Source: Pedobacter panaciterrae (GTDB lineage: Bacteria > Bacteroidota > Bacteroidia > Sphingobacteriales > Sphingobacteriaceae). Taken from it: a stretch of DNA of 64,000 nt. The stretch is taken from assembly GCF_013204795.1 (NCBI RefSeq), contig NZ_JABMKW010000020.1:1426001-1490000 (forward strand). Reading direction: 5' to 3'. The notes under the pieces are model-generated. The model ran no database searches. It worked only from the letters and a program-made list of their open reading frames with translations, and had not been told where the DNA came from. This document shows positions 7,529-15,931 of this stretch, piece by piece (position 1 is the first letter of the stretch; each line of letters begins with the position of its first letter). Made by a program: the position numbers and the translations under genes.

Positions 7529-9153
7529 CTGTTCACCTCCAACAAAGATTTAGCTGCATTAATTCCCTGATGAAACCCTTCTTCAAACAAAGAAATGCCG
7601 CTCAAATCTGTATGTGCAAAGAAAATCTGACCAGCAACAGAAGACCGGGCCTTTTTTCTATCCTCGCCCCAAATGTAGTTCACCGACGGGCTGATCATTC
7701 CATGCCCCCATACCCAAACATCTACCGACTCAATCAGCGGGGTGATTTCCGGATGCATATACTCCAATTCAGGAATAATCATATCCAGCCATTGATCATA
7801 ACTCCTGGAATAAGCAGCTAACCTGGAAACCCTGGGTTCACGATCACATAAGGGCAAATAAAAGGTAATCACTTTAGCCTGCTTACCATGATCAACTTGC
7901 TGATGGCCCGAATAGACATAGCCTACCGATGGTGCTCCATAAGGAACATTATCCCAGGATAAAGTTTGCAGACCTGAAGCAGGAAAATCAGTTAATGTTA
8001 TGTTTGCAACCATCCAGGGCGCATAATTTAGCTGATCATAATCGAACAGATTCCTATCTGTATTTTTCAAAATCCGTTTATTGACAAATTGCGGACAAGC
8101 TATAATTACCTGCTCAGCCAGGATTGTATAGGTCTGGTTTTTAAGCATGTCAAAAACATCAACCTCAACATGATCTTTATTACTTACCACCGAAGTGGCC
8201 ATTACAGAAGTTCTGATATGCGGTTTTAAATAGCTTTTCAATTTATTCACCAAAAAGCCATTCCCTTCCGGCCAGGTAAGTACCGCTCCAGATTCCGCAT
8301 TTGCAGCTGTACCCTTGTGTCCGGCAAAATAATTCAAACCAGCCCACGCCGAAACATCTTTAATCTGCTGTCCATAATCATCTTTACAGCAATAATTTAA
8401 ATACCATAACAGGTAAGCAGAATTATAACCTGCTTTTACCAGATAATCCTTAAAAGACATTTGATCAAGATCCCTGTAGCGCTTATCTTCAGACGAAGCA
8501 TCAAGGGGAATATTAAATGCATATTTGCCATCTTCTCCCTTAGCATACTTTAACTGATTACACAAGGCGAAGAATTTATCTATTTGTTCCTGATCCTGTT
8601 GTGAGATACCAAATTTAGGAATCAATCCTTCCTGCCATTGCCCTTTGATAAGCAAACGCTCTTCAGGATCAAAACACAGGTAAAATTCATTGTAAAATGG
8701 CAATCCGTTTTCAAAATGGGTAATGACCCCATTTTCTTTAAGAAAATCGATTAGTAACTCATCATCGTTGTTTGCAATAGTAATATAGTGTGCCCCCCAG
8801 GGATAGGACGACACCGTATTTCCCTCACTATGCGCATTTCCACCTGCATGATCTTCAAGTTCTAGTATTTCAAAATCTGCCATACCTTGTTTTTTTAACC
8901 ATCTGCCTGCAGAAAGTCCCGAAATCCCAGCGCCTATAATCAGCGTTTTCACTTTTTTGGAATAGCTGGGCTCCGCAATAACAATTTTATCTCTCAACAT
9001 ATGTCCGGCCTTTTCATCAGGTCCTTTAAGATGACCTTTGATGTGCCTGTACTTTTCATTTCTGCCACTTAGTTTTCGAACACATCCATTTAAAAAGATC
9101 CCACCCATAACCAGTGCAGAACGCAGTAAAAAGCCTTTCCTGTTAAACCCCAT
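7525..9153 (-). CDS. exported FAD-dependent amine oxidase-like lipoprotein
   Basis: 542 residues. The N-terminus is basic then hydrophobic with an L-N-G-C lipobox (C24), so the protein should be a lipoprotein on the outer face of the inner membrane or the outer membrane. GAGISG at residues 74-79 is the FAD-binding Rossmann loop, followed by an LEDHAGGNAHS segment typical of the flavin amine oxidase/phytoene desaturase superfamily; the C-terminal SLFEEGFHQGINAA is the second FAD contact. The substrate may be a polyamine or aminopropylated product made by the neighbouring SpeE-like enzyme. Starts one base after the stop of that gene. Confidence 0.8.
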   Translation of the reverse strand: MGFNRKGFLLRSALVMGGIFLNGCVRKLSGRNEKYRHIKGHLKGPDEKAGHMLRDKIVIAEPSYSKKVKTLIIGAGISGLSAGRWLKKQGMADFEILELEDHAGGNAHSEGNTVSSYPWGAHYITIANNDDELLIDFLKENGVITHFENGLPFYNEFYLCFDPEERLLIKGQWQEGLIPKFGISQQDQEQIDKFFALCNQLKYAKGEDGKYAFNIPLDASSEDKRYRDLDQMSFKDYLVKAGYNSAYLLWYLNYCCKDDYGQQIKDVSAWAGLNYFAGHKGTAANAESGAVLTWPEGNGFLVNKLKSYLKPHIRTSVMATSVVSNKDHVEVDVFDMLKNQTYTILAEQVIIACPQFVNKRILKNTDRNLFDYDQLNYAPWMVANITLTDFPASGLQTLSWDNVPYGAPSVGYVYSGHQQVDHGKQAKVITFYLPLCDREPRVSRLAAYSRSYDQWLDMIIPELEYMHPEITPLIESVDVWVWGHGMISPSVNYIWGEDRKKARSSVAGQIFFAHTDLSGISLFEEGFHQGINAAKSLLEVNR

Positions 9154-9154
9154 A

Positions 9155-10669
9155 TTATTGATAGGAAACCGATCCCCACTCCTGTTCGAAATACTTAACC
9201 AATACCTGATTATTCAGTTTATTAACTTCTGCATCCTGCTTCTGCATATCCTTAGGAAAATACAGCATCTGAGCTATTCCTTCTTTAGTAAGAAACTTTA
9301 CCTCTTCAGGAAAATGTTCAGGAACTTTATATCCAGGCTTGGTTGCCGCCATAATGTAGCCCCAGTCACCAAAAGAAGGCACATAATTGTGATATGGTGT
9401 GGTAAAGAAACCAACAGACTCCAGTGTTTTATTCACGCTCCAAAAGGATTTAGGTGCCACAAAAGGTGATGTCGACTGCACCACGATCATACCGTCCTCT
9501 GAAAGAATGGATCTAACCAGGCGGTAAAAAGAGTTGCTGTATAACTTCCCAACAGAGTAATTAGAAGGATCCGGAAAATCTATAATTATAAAATCATACT
9601 TTTCATTTTGAGACCTGATCCAGGAAAAAGCATCTGCATTGATGACTTTAACTTTGGGCGACAGCAACGAAGATTTATTCAATTCGGTCAACATTGGGTT
9701 AGACTTAAACAAATTTGTCATACCCGGATCAAGGTCAACTAGCGAGATTTGGTTAACTCCCGGATACTTAAGAATTTCTCTTACTGCCAAGCCATCACCT
9801 CCTCCCATAACCAATACTTTTTTAGCACCTGGTATTGCCGAAAGACCAGGATGTACCAGTGCTTCATGATACCTGTACTCATCATCGGAGCTGAACTGCA
9901 AATTGCTGTTTAAATATAGGCGCAACACCTTACCTTTTTTAGTCAACACAATACGCTGGTAATTAGTACTTTTAGAATAGATGACCGTATCGTTATATCC
10001 CAAACTTTCTGAGTACTTAGTTATAACATCAGCCAACACAAATCCGGCGAGTAATACCAGTAAAGAAACTATAGAAGCTATTTTAAGATAACTTGCCCGT
10101 TTAATCTCCTTATGAAAATTTAAACATACGATTAAGGCAACAGCGACATTAAGAATACCAAAAAGGTAAGAAGTCTTTATCAGTCCGAGATAGGGAATTA
10201 GCAATAAAGGAAAAACAATAGAAGCCAGTAGCGCTCCTATATAATCGAAGGTAAATACTTTTGAAACCAAATCCTTAAACTCATAACGATCTTTCAAAAT
10301 ACGCATGAGTAAGGGAATTTCCAATCCAACGAGGATTCCAGTAATACCGACCAGACTATATAAAATAATGCGAAAAGAAGCAGCGCTTTCAAAAACCAGG
10401 TACAAAATGCTGGAGCTGGTTCCTCCAACAAGACCAACCAGAATTTCAATCTGGATAAACCAGAATAAAATGTCCTTTTCGAAGTACTTCGATATCCAGG
10501 AGCCAATCCCCATGGAGAAAAGATACAAGCCAATGATCGTTGAAAACTGGGTAACAGAGTCTCCAAGTAAATAACTGGCAAGTGTCCCCGCGATCAGTTC
10601 ATAGATTAAGCCGCAGGTAGCAACAACAAAAACAGAAGTTAGTAATAAAACAGGCAGCTTTTTATGCAT
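9155..10669 (-). CDS. polyamine aminopropyltransferase with N-terminal membrane domain
   Basis: 504 residues from ATG 10669; a longer frame to 10774 exists but would overlap the DUF350 gene. Residues 1-210 form about seven membrane helices; the C-terminal half is a spermidine-synthase fold: a YRYHEALVHP segment (267-274), MGGGDG SAM-type loop ending at 293, VDLDPGM, and the DFPDP motif (D364) where aminopropyltransferases carry the catalytic Asp. This is the architecture of COG4262-type membrane spermidine synthases. It would use decarboxylated SAM, presumably linked to the SpeD-like product of the first gene. Acceptor amine unknown. Located between DUF350 (two bases upstream) and the oxidase. 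Confidence 0.85.
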   Translation of the reverse strand: MHKKLPVLLLTSVFVVATCGLIYELIAGTLASYLLGDSVTQFSTIIGLYLFSMGIGSWISKYFEKDILFWFIQIEILVGLVGGTSSSILYLVFESAASFRIILYSLVGITGILVGLEIPLLMRILKDRYEFKDLVSKVFTFDYIGALLASIVFPLLLIPYLGLIKTSYLFGILNVAVALIVCLNFHKEIKRASYLKIASIVSLLVLLAGFVLADVITKYSESLGYNDTVIYSKSTNYQRIVLTKKGKVLRLYLNSNLQFSSDDEYRYHEALVHPGLSAIPGAKKVLVMGGGDGLAVREILKYPGVNQISLVDLDPGMTNLFKSNPMLTELNKSSLLSPKVKVINADAFSWIRSQNEKYDFIIIDFPDPSNYSVGKLYSNSFYRLVRSILSEDGMIVVQSTSPFVAPKSFWSVNKTLESVGFFTTPYHNYVPSFGDWGYIMAATKPGYKVPEHFPEEVKFLTKEGIAQMLYFPKDMQKQDAEVNKLNNQVLVKYFEQEWGSVSYQ

Positions 10670-10671
10670 TG

Positions 10672-10896
10672 CTATCCATGGATTGAAGAGCTTATAATAA
10701 TTGCAATGGCAATAATAAAGGCCGCAAAAACAATAGCTAATGCCATATTCTGTTTCTCCAAGATCTCTTTCCAAAGATTTTCAGGAGTAATCTTTTCAAC
10801 AATCCAGAAGGCTAAAAATAAGATTAGAATGCCCAATACAGAGAAAACCACCGAGGCCACTATGTATTTGTAATTAATAAGTTCGCTTAGGTTCAT
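10672..10896 (-). CDS. DUF350 inner-membrane protein (YjfL-like)
   Basis: 74 residues with two membrane helices. The second carries the DUF350 signature: a WKEILEKQNMALAIVFAAF segment followed by IAIAIIISSSIHG. DUF350 proteins occur as single or duplicated repeats, often in clusters with SpeE-like, glutathionylspermidine-synthase-like and PspA-like genes; E. coli YjfL is a two-repeat member. Molecular role unknown. Here a single repeat, which would need to dimerise to match the duplicated form. Fourth gene of the polyamine operon. Confidence 0.8.
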   Translation of the reverse strand: MNLSELINYKYIVASVVFSVLGILILFLAFWIVEKITPENLWKEILEKQNMALAIVFAAFIIAIAIIISSSIHG

Positions 10897-10906
10897 ATCG
10901 TTTTAA

Positions 10907-11083
10907 TTATTTATGATTTAATCTGTTTCCGTAACCGCCATAGAATCTTCTACCCGTATACTCTGTATTCTTCTGCACTGTACTGCTTTCCCAGAAAGCT
11001 TTGCCATAATACAAGGAATAGCCAAAATAACCCGTGATACCAAGGGTTAAGGCAAGATAAATAGTTCTAAAAGCTTTATTCAT
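10907..11083 (-). CDS. small single-span membrane protein, polyamine operon
   Basis: 58 residues from ATG 11083 (an upstream in-frame start at 11137 would overlap the DUF4178 gene by 50 bases and is unlikely). One N-terminal membrane helix (TIYLALTLGITGYFGYSLYY) and a short hydrophilic, tyrosine/glycine-rich tail (RRFYGGYGN). No family recognised. It lies four bases after DUF4178 and ten before DUF350, so it is clearly part of the operon and probably a small partner of the membrane complex. Confidence 0.6.
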   Translation of the reverse strand: MNKAFRTIYLALTLGITGYFGYSLYYGKAFWESSTVQKNTEYTGRRFYGGYGNRLNHK

Positions 11084-11087
11084 AATA

Positions 11088-12401
11088 TCATTCTTCAAAA
11101 GGTGAATAATTAGAGTTCGACCAACGTCTTTTTTCAAAATTGCGCATTCTTAAATACGTATAGGCGGGAAGAAGACACAATACAAGGAGACAAACCAGTA
11201 AATTTCTCCATAAAGTCACATTACTCACCACCTTGACGGCTAAAGCATTCCTGGCCGGATCACCCGAGGCAGGATAAATATTAAGATGATACTTTCCTTT
11301 GGGAATCTCAGAAAGCAGGACTTTAGCATTGGTCTCTCCCTCAGTCCATCTTTCACCTTGTTCCACGCCTTCATAATATTCAAATCCTTTGGTGACCTCC
11401 CAGGTTTGATTACTTGCTTCATTAACCAGTACTATAGTTGTTTCCAGCCAATTGTTATTTACGCCCGAACTAATCTCTATTTCCAGCGGCGATGAGTTGT
11501 CGTTAACATTAAATACAGACGTTACAAATGGTTTAAACTCATTAATTCCTTTCTCAGGATCGTAAGTAAGATTATACACACTATCTACCAAAACCTGCTC
11601 GGGTTTTGCCCAAACCACAAATAATTCAATTAGTAATAGGGCAAGAATAAGATAAAGCGTGGTGTACAATGACCATTTCCAATCGCTATAAGCTTTTGAA
11701 GGTTGATTTGATATGAGGTCGACTTTAGCCGGAAATGAAGCAAAGTCCAGGTTAAATGCATTGGCTATTACCGCTGGCTCGAGGTATTCTCCACGATAAT
11801 AATTGATATTCTTGGCTTTTACTCCAAAGCCAGCTTCACGGGCAATAACATAAGGTGGGGCAATATATTCAGCAGTATTCACCCTTTCTTTAAGCACGTC
11901 CCAATCAAACTCACCGGCTAAAGAAAGTACTCTTGGCTTATACTTATGGAACAATTTATACTCAACATCATCATACAACACATAATCATTCCCATACAAT
12001 ATCTTTTCTAGTTTTGGTAAAAATGCTTTATCAAAAATGATATTCCAATGCCCGTTATATTCCGAGAGTATGACATACCCTTTCTCATAATTGTATAACA
12101 CATATTCTCTCCACCCCGGGTAAGCACTGTTTCCCTCATCTTTTTCCATATACCCGATTACCTTAAATGAAAGGTCCTGCAGTATACCCTCAGTTCCCAA
12201 TGGAATAGCCGGCTTCAATTGTGGCGGGCCTAAAGTTTTTACTTCTTTCGGAGCCTCATCTACGAACTGAATATAAGTATGGCAAAATCCGCAAACGCAA
12301 AATTCACTTCCTTCAGGATCATACAAAGTGAATGCTGAATTACAATTTGGGCAGCTAATTTTTTCTGATTCGGGAAAGGAAGTTATAGAAATTGTGGCCA
12401 T
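11088..12401 (-). CDS. DUF4178 protein with N-terminal zinc ribbon and C-terminal membrane helices
   Basis: 437 residues. Starts with a zinc-ribbon-like CPNC (C17, C20) and CVCGFC (C35-C40). Then a DUF4178 beta domain, residues about 65-205, with GTEGILQDLSFKVIGYMEKD, WREYVLYN, GYVILSEYNGHWNII and the later GEFDWDVLKERVNTAEYI and PYVIAREA segments. One membrane helix near residue 245 and one near residue 405 bracket an extracytoplasmic domain with beta-sandwich-like strands (WLETTIVLVNE). DUF4178 proteins repeatedly occur beside SpeD/SpeE-like and DUF350 genes. Four bases downstream of the SpeD-like gene. Function unknown. Confidence 0.8.
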   Translation of the reverse strand: MATISITSFPESEKISCPNCNSAFTLYDPEGSEFCVCGFCHTYIQFVDEAPKEVKTLGPPQLKPAIPLGTEGILQDLSFKVIGYMEKDEGNSAYPGWREYVLYNYEKGYVILSEYNGHWNIIFDKAFLPKLEKILYGNDYVLYDDVEYKLFHKYKPRVLSLAGEFDWDVLKERVNTAEYIAPPYVIAREAGFGVKAKNINYYRGEYLEPAVIANAFNLDFASFPAKVDLISNQPSKAYSDWKWSLYTTLYLILALLLIELFVVWAKPEQVLVDSVYNLTYDPEKGINEFKPFVTSVFNVNDNSSPLEIEISSGVNNNWLETTIVLVNEASNQTWEVTKGFEYYEGVEQGERWTEGETNAKVLLSEIPKGKYHLNIYPASGDPARNALAVKVVSNVTLWRNLLVCLLVLCLLPAYTYLRMRNFEKRRWSNSNYSPFEE

Positions 12402-12405
12402 ACCC

Positions 12406-12759
12406 TTATCTGATCAATTCTGTTTTCTGACGCTCCACCCCCTCAAAAAAGCCCAATACCTCAGCATAGAGCCCTTTTACCTTTTCCTGATTATTTTTCT
12501 GATAATTAGACAAAAAGATATCAAATGTGGCTAAACCGAATTCAGGCCATGTATGAATAGATAAATGAGATTCTGTAAGACATATCACCGCGGTAAAGCC
12601 CCCGTTTTCAAAATCATGATACACCTCGCCCACCTTGGTGAGTTCGTATTTATCTATCAGATCATTAAATAAAACTTCACAGGCCGCGTATGAAAAAAGA
12701 TAATCCCTCTGAACTGAATTAAATTCAGAAAGGATGTGAAGACCAGGCTTATAGTGCAT
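12406..12759 (-). CDS. S-adenosylmethionine decarboxylase-like pyruvoyl enzyme (SpeD family), atypical active site
   Basis: 117 residues, the usual size of the bacterial one-domain (class 1b) enzymes. The GLH opening, the GGFTAVICL strand and the cleavage segment TESHLSIHTWPE are all present; self-cleavage before S64 would give the pyruvoyl group, and H69 matches the conserved processing His. The later D80-I-F-L-S84-N motif aligns with D-V-F-T-C-G of typical SpeD, so the conserved catalytic Cys is Ser here (codon TCT). The enzyme may have reduced or changed activity; some SpeD homologues are known to have become arginine or ornithine decarboxylases. First gene of the operon, with a consensus promoter 30 bases upstream. 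Confidence 0.85.
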   Translation of the reverse strand: MHYKPGLHILSEFNSVQRDYLFSYAACEVLFNDLIDKYELTKVGEVYHDFENGGFTAVICLTESHLSIHTWPEFGLATFDIFLSNYQKNNQEKVKGLYAEVLGFFEGVERQKTELIR

Positions 12760-12790
12760 TAATAAGAAGCGTTAAATAACATTGTTTCAT

Positions 12791-12820
12791 CAAAAATAAC
12801 AAAGTATTTCAACTTTTCAA
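12791..12820 (-). promoter_or_regulatory. consensus Bacteroidota promoter of the polyamine operon
   Basis: Read on the minus strand: TTG (12820-12818), 19 bases, then TATTTTTG (12798-12791). This matches the TTG-N19-TAnnTTTG promoter exactly and ends 31 bases before the SpeD-like ATG, giving a short leader. Confidence 0.7.
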
Positions 12821-13272
12821 GAAGAATGCTATACCATCGTCATACGCTATTTTTTGAAGTTAGGTATTCGGCTGGGTATTTCATCGAAAATGGCCGCTCG
12901 TTCCGCGTTTAAACTGACACCTCATTTCGCTGCAAACTGGTTCTTCCCCACTTTTACCGAAATATACATATTATTTCATTTCTGCGCGCCTCAAATAGAA
13001 TTTTCAAGTTGAGTGAGTCACAGCAAAACACAAACCAGCAAAAACCTCACAATCAAGCAGTTAAAAACAAAGACGCAATCCTTTTGACTCCCGAACCCAA
13101 AAAGAGGCTCCCGAACCTAAAAAAAATGACCTCAACTATTTGATATACTGATAATTATGATTAATTTTACAGAATAGCATTTGCAGTTATAAAAAACAGA
13201 GATTGCGGTGAGTAATTCGGTGAGTCGAATTTTCAAAGTCCGCTCAGACACGAAATAAGACGGTTTTTGGCT
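12821..13272. other. gene-free region with tandem 20-bp repeat, next to an att-like scar
   Basis: No gene. CTCCCGAACC plus an A-rich tail occurs twice in tandem at 13088-13107 and 13108-13127. Short repeats of this kind beside a tRNA 3'-end scar look like arm-type recombinase sites of an integrated element, but no integrase is present. Confidence 0.35.
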
Positions 13273-13298
13273 AGGGTACAAATCCCTCGCTCTCCGCC
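13273..13298 (+). other. tRNA-Ser 3'-end fragment, probable integration scar (att)
   Basis: The sequence has a T-arm-like AGGG-TACAAAT-CCCT followed by GCTCTCCG and CC, which is the shape of the T-arm, acceptor strand and discriminator G of a serine tRNA. No 5' part (D-arm, anticodon arm, GGAGAGC) exists upstream, so it is not a working tRNA gene. Duplicated tRNA 3' ends are left at one end of elements integrated by tyrosine recombinases. Confidence 0.5.
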
Positions 13299-13364
13299 TG
13301 TTGTCGCTGTAGCGACCTTCGCCCGCCGAGATCCAAGTGGATTTTTCTAAAGCGAATAAGACTG

Positions 13365-13400
13365 AAAGCCAGATAGATTTTATATTTATCTGGCTTTTCT
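13365..13400 (+). terminator. intrinsic terminator-like hairpin
   Basis: Perfect 11-bp arms (AAAGCCAGATA at 13365-13375 and its complement at 13387-13397) with an 11-base loop, then a T-rich tail. It lies about 70 bases after the tRNA-Ser fragment, where the terminator of a tRNA gene would be; a further small hairpin GTCGCTGTAGCGAC is at 13303-13316. Confidence 0.65.
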
Positions 13401-13466
13401 TATTTTGTAAACAAATCGACTTTTACTGATGTGGTACTATGTTTACATCCTATTTTAACATGACAT

Positions 13467-14834
13467 CTATTGGATCATAAATTTCACAATCAAGCTCCCT
13501 GTCTTGCCCATACTTGACGGCTCATACATACGGCGACCATAGTTGACGGCGGCGCTGATGTACATATTTCCGGATGGGTCGAAAGTTATGCCGGTATAGC
13601 TCATAGTGAGAAATGAAAACGTACCTGTAAGATCGTAAAACTCTGAGGAATTTAATGCTTTGTTTACCATGAATACCGGGCCAAATGTACAGCAGCCGCC
13701 TGATGCGACCGTGCCGTTATTATAGGACGATCCGGGTAAAAATAAATTGCCGGCTACATCTACCGCAAGCATAGATGTAAATCGTAAAGTTACAGACCCT
13801 TTGCCCCCCGTCCAACTAGCCATTTGCTTTGGTATCGGCCCAATAGTGCTTACAATGCCGGCGGGTGTTATTTTACGAATGTAATAAGCGCTACTCTCGA
13901 CACCCCTGATATCATAATCACCATCGCTTACATAAACATTACCAGAGGCATCAGTGGCAATATGATTCAGGTTGCCATAGCTTCCAAAAGCGGCTGAGGT
14001 ACCCTGGCCATCCACTTTTCCGGGAGTTGCCTTACCCGCAAAGGTACTTACCTGCCCTGCCGGGGTAATTTTACGAACGCGATAAACATCCGTAACAAAC
14101 AAATTTCCAGAAACGTCAATAGTCATACCTGCCGGAGCGGTAAACTGGGCTGCAGTACCAAGCGCATCAGCATACCCTGAAACGCCGCTGCCCGCAAAAA
14201 CGCTTACTGCTCCAGCAGATGTAACTTTATATATTTTAAAATCATTAGTTCCCACCGCATAAACGTTGCCTGCTCCGTCTACAGCTATGCCACCCAACTT
14301 AGTGCTGCTGTTGCCCACTTTGGTCAGCATACTTTTAACTCCCGCCGGGGATATTTTAAAAACGGTGTCCGTATTGGTATTCACATAGACATTTCCGGTG
14401 ACGTCGGCAGCCATGTTTACAATAGAGGCACCATCAAACGCATTATCGGCCGGAATTTTAGTGATAACAAAGGATCTAACCGTAAAATTTGCAGGAAATA
14501 GGATGACCGTATCCTTATTAGTTACCGTAATCTGACCGGTGGTAGCTTCTTCAGGTACTACAACGATCATTTGGGTAGCTGTTATTGACTTTATGGTGGC
14601 AGATTTACTATTAAATTTTACACTGGTCGTACGCAGAACGGTGTCAAAGCCAGCACCTGTAATCGTTACAATCGTTCCCTTCATCCCCTGTAAAGGACTA
14701 ATATTAGTAATAACAGTCTTTATCGGAGTGGTATTTATGGGCGCGTTTTTTTTGCATTGCACTGTAAAAATGGCCGTAACAATTATACCGATTATAGCCA
14801 GGTAATTTTGTGATTTTTTCTTCATAGTTTTCAA
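13467..14834 (-). CDS. lipoprotein with IPT/TIG domain and NHL-repeat propeller
   Basis: 455 residues. Signal peptide with a lipobox ending at the Cys of FTVQC. Residues about 40-118 form an IPT/TIG immunoglobulin-like domain (ITNISPLQGMKGTIVTITG, then the VKFN and VVVPEEATTGQITVTN strands). The rest is an NHL-type beta-propeller: repeated units of the form 'GI-AVDGAGNVYA...I-KVTSAGAVS-FAG', at least five. This architecture is common in Bacteroidota surface lipoproteins, with unknown ligands. It is monocistronic. Confidence 0.8.
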   Translation of the reverse strand: MKTMKKKSQNYLAIIGIIVTAIFTVQCKKNAPINTTPIKTVITNISPLQGMKGTIVTITGAGFDTVLRTTSVKFNSKSATIKSITATQMIVVVPEEATTGQITVTNKDTVILFPANFTVRSFVITKIPADNAFDGASIVNMAADVTGNVYVNTNTDTVFKISPAGVKSMLTKVGNSSTKLGGIAVDGAGNVYAVGTNDFKIYKVTSAGAVSVFAGSGVSGYADALGTAAQFTAPAGMTIDVSGNLFVTDVYRVRKITPAGQVSTFAGKATPGKVDGQGTSAAFGSYGNLNHIATDASGNVYVSDGDYDIRGVESSAYYIRKITPAGIVSTIGPIPKQMASWTGGKGSVTLRFTSMLAVDVAGNLFLPGSSYNNGTVASGGCCTFGPVFMVNKALNSSEFYDLTGTFSFLTMSYTGITFDPSGNMYISAAVNYGRRMYEPSSMGKTGSLIVKFMIQ

Positions 14835-15305
14835 AGTTTATTCTCATTGAGTCACGAGTACAAGTAAACTATCAGCCCAGCTTTTGATCCTCCTTCTTGC
14901 ATTTATAACATCATTTAAAGCAGTATGTTCGCATCACAATAAGAGGGGGATAAAATTGCTTTATCGAGATTGATCTTATACGAAACTACGACTTTAGTAA
15001 ATAGGCTACAATACCCATATTTGGGTATTGTAATCATAGCAGCGACTCAGATAGTGCTGCTTCCTGATCACAATAGGTTGTTCCATTGAAATACTTTTCT
15101 TTTGTAGTACTACTCACACAAGTCGTTAAAGGCTTCGTTTATTACTTTCAATAGCTATGAATTCCGGCAAATAATTTGGAGTACATCCATCTTTTATAAA
15201 GGACGATGAATCCAGCGTTGGTAAGTCGTTTCAAATTTAGTTTCGCCATTGGTGAAATAGCTGCAGCAAGATGACCCGTATCCTCACAACAGACGGCATG
15301 GAAAT
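14835..15305. other. gene-free region with a 22-bp palindrome
   Basis: No gene recognised. CAATACCCA (15009-15017) and its complement at 15022-15030 form a perfect 9-bp inverted repeat with a four-base spacer. It has no T-run, so an operator is more likely than a terminator. It should contain the upstream region of the NHL lipoprotein gene. Confidence 0.4.
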
Positions 15306-15902
15306 TTAACCTCGCTTTTCCCAGCAACCTTTTTCGTCAAGAATTTTTAAATACCTGTTATATTCCTCCTTAGCATGATAAAGTAGATATAGATGATTGG
15401 TTAGCGCTGTGAGAAAATTAAAGAAAATTGAAAACTCTTCTTTCGAATTATAAAGCCCACCCCACTCATTTAATATCCATTTTAATGTTTTTCCATTCCG
15501 AGTGGTGACCGAAAATTCCAGGTAAGGCATATCAGCTTCAGTTTTTTTGTAATAGTCGAGCTGTAGCCCCCCCAATAGTCCTATTTCCCTTACAGGAACC
15601 CGAATGGAGTGTATTTCTAAAAACAAAACAGAGCCGAAACAGGAGCTGGTAAAGCCTTCTTCACTTAGTGAAACGATGTCTGTCGACTTCCTTTCAGATA
15701 CCACTTTAAACAGTCTGTAAATAGCTATTAACATTAACGGCAAGGAGATCAGTAATAGCCAGGTCGGGAAAAGTGGGTTCGGATGCGACGGTAAAACGAT
15801 GGTTAGGACTGTTAGTGAAACGGTCAGCAACGTGGAAAAAAACCAAAACAGAATAGTTGAACTTTTTTGGCTATTATTAAAATGGAAGCGATAGGTTTTC
15901 AT
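15306..15902 (-). CDS. hypothetical two-span membrane protein
   Basis: 198 residues. Two membrane helices (about residues 17-40 and 47-66), then a soluble beta-rich domain in which VSLSEEGFTSSCFG, IRVPVREIGLLGGLQL and LEFSVTTRNGKTLKWILNEW suggest a PH-like or YcxB-like fold, and a C-terminal helix (AKEEYNRYLKILDEKG). No specific family named. The start is set by the ATG followed by the KTYRFHF strand. Thirty bases downstream of the VOC gene and possibly co-transcribed with it. Confidence 0.6.
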   Translation of the reverse strand: MKTYRFHFNNSQKSSTILFWFFSTLLTVSLTVLTIVLPSHPNPLFPTWLLLISLPLMLIAIYRLFKVVSERKSTDIVSLSEEGFTSSCFGSVLFLEIHSIRVPVREIGLLGGLQLDYYKKTEADMPYLEFSVTTRNGKTLKWILNEWGGLYNSKEEFSIFFNFLTALTNHLYLLYHAKEEYNRYLKILDEKGCWEKRG

Positions 15903-15931
15903 AAATGACTATTTTGAAGTAAACTTGTCCG

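Noticed and set aside
9038..9469. A 143-codon plus-strand frame across the oxidase/SpeE junction
   Set aside because: It overlaps two strongly supported genes on the other strand and has low-complexity, non-protein-like composition.
12821..13272. A CRISPR array
   Set aside because: The only repeat is a 20-bp unit occurring twice in direct tandem without spacers. No other array-like repeat or cas gene is seen in the window.
13273..13298. A functional tRNA-Ser gene
   Set aside because: Only the T-arm and acceptor 3' strand are present; there is no D-arm, anticodon arm or matching 5' acceptor strand upstream.
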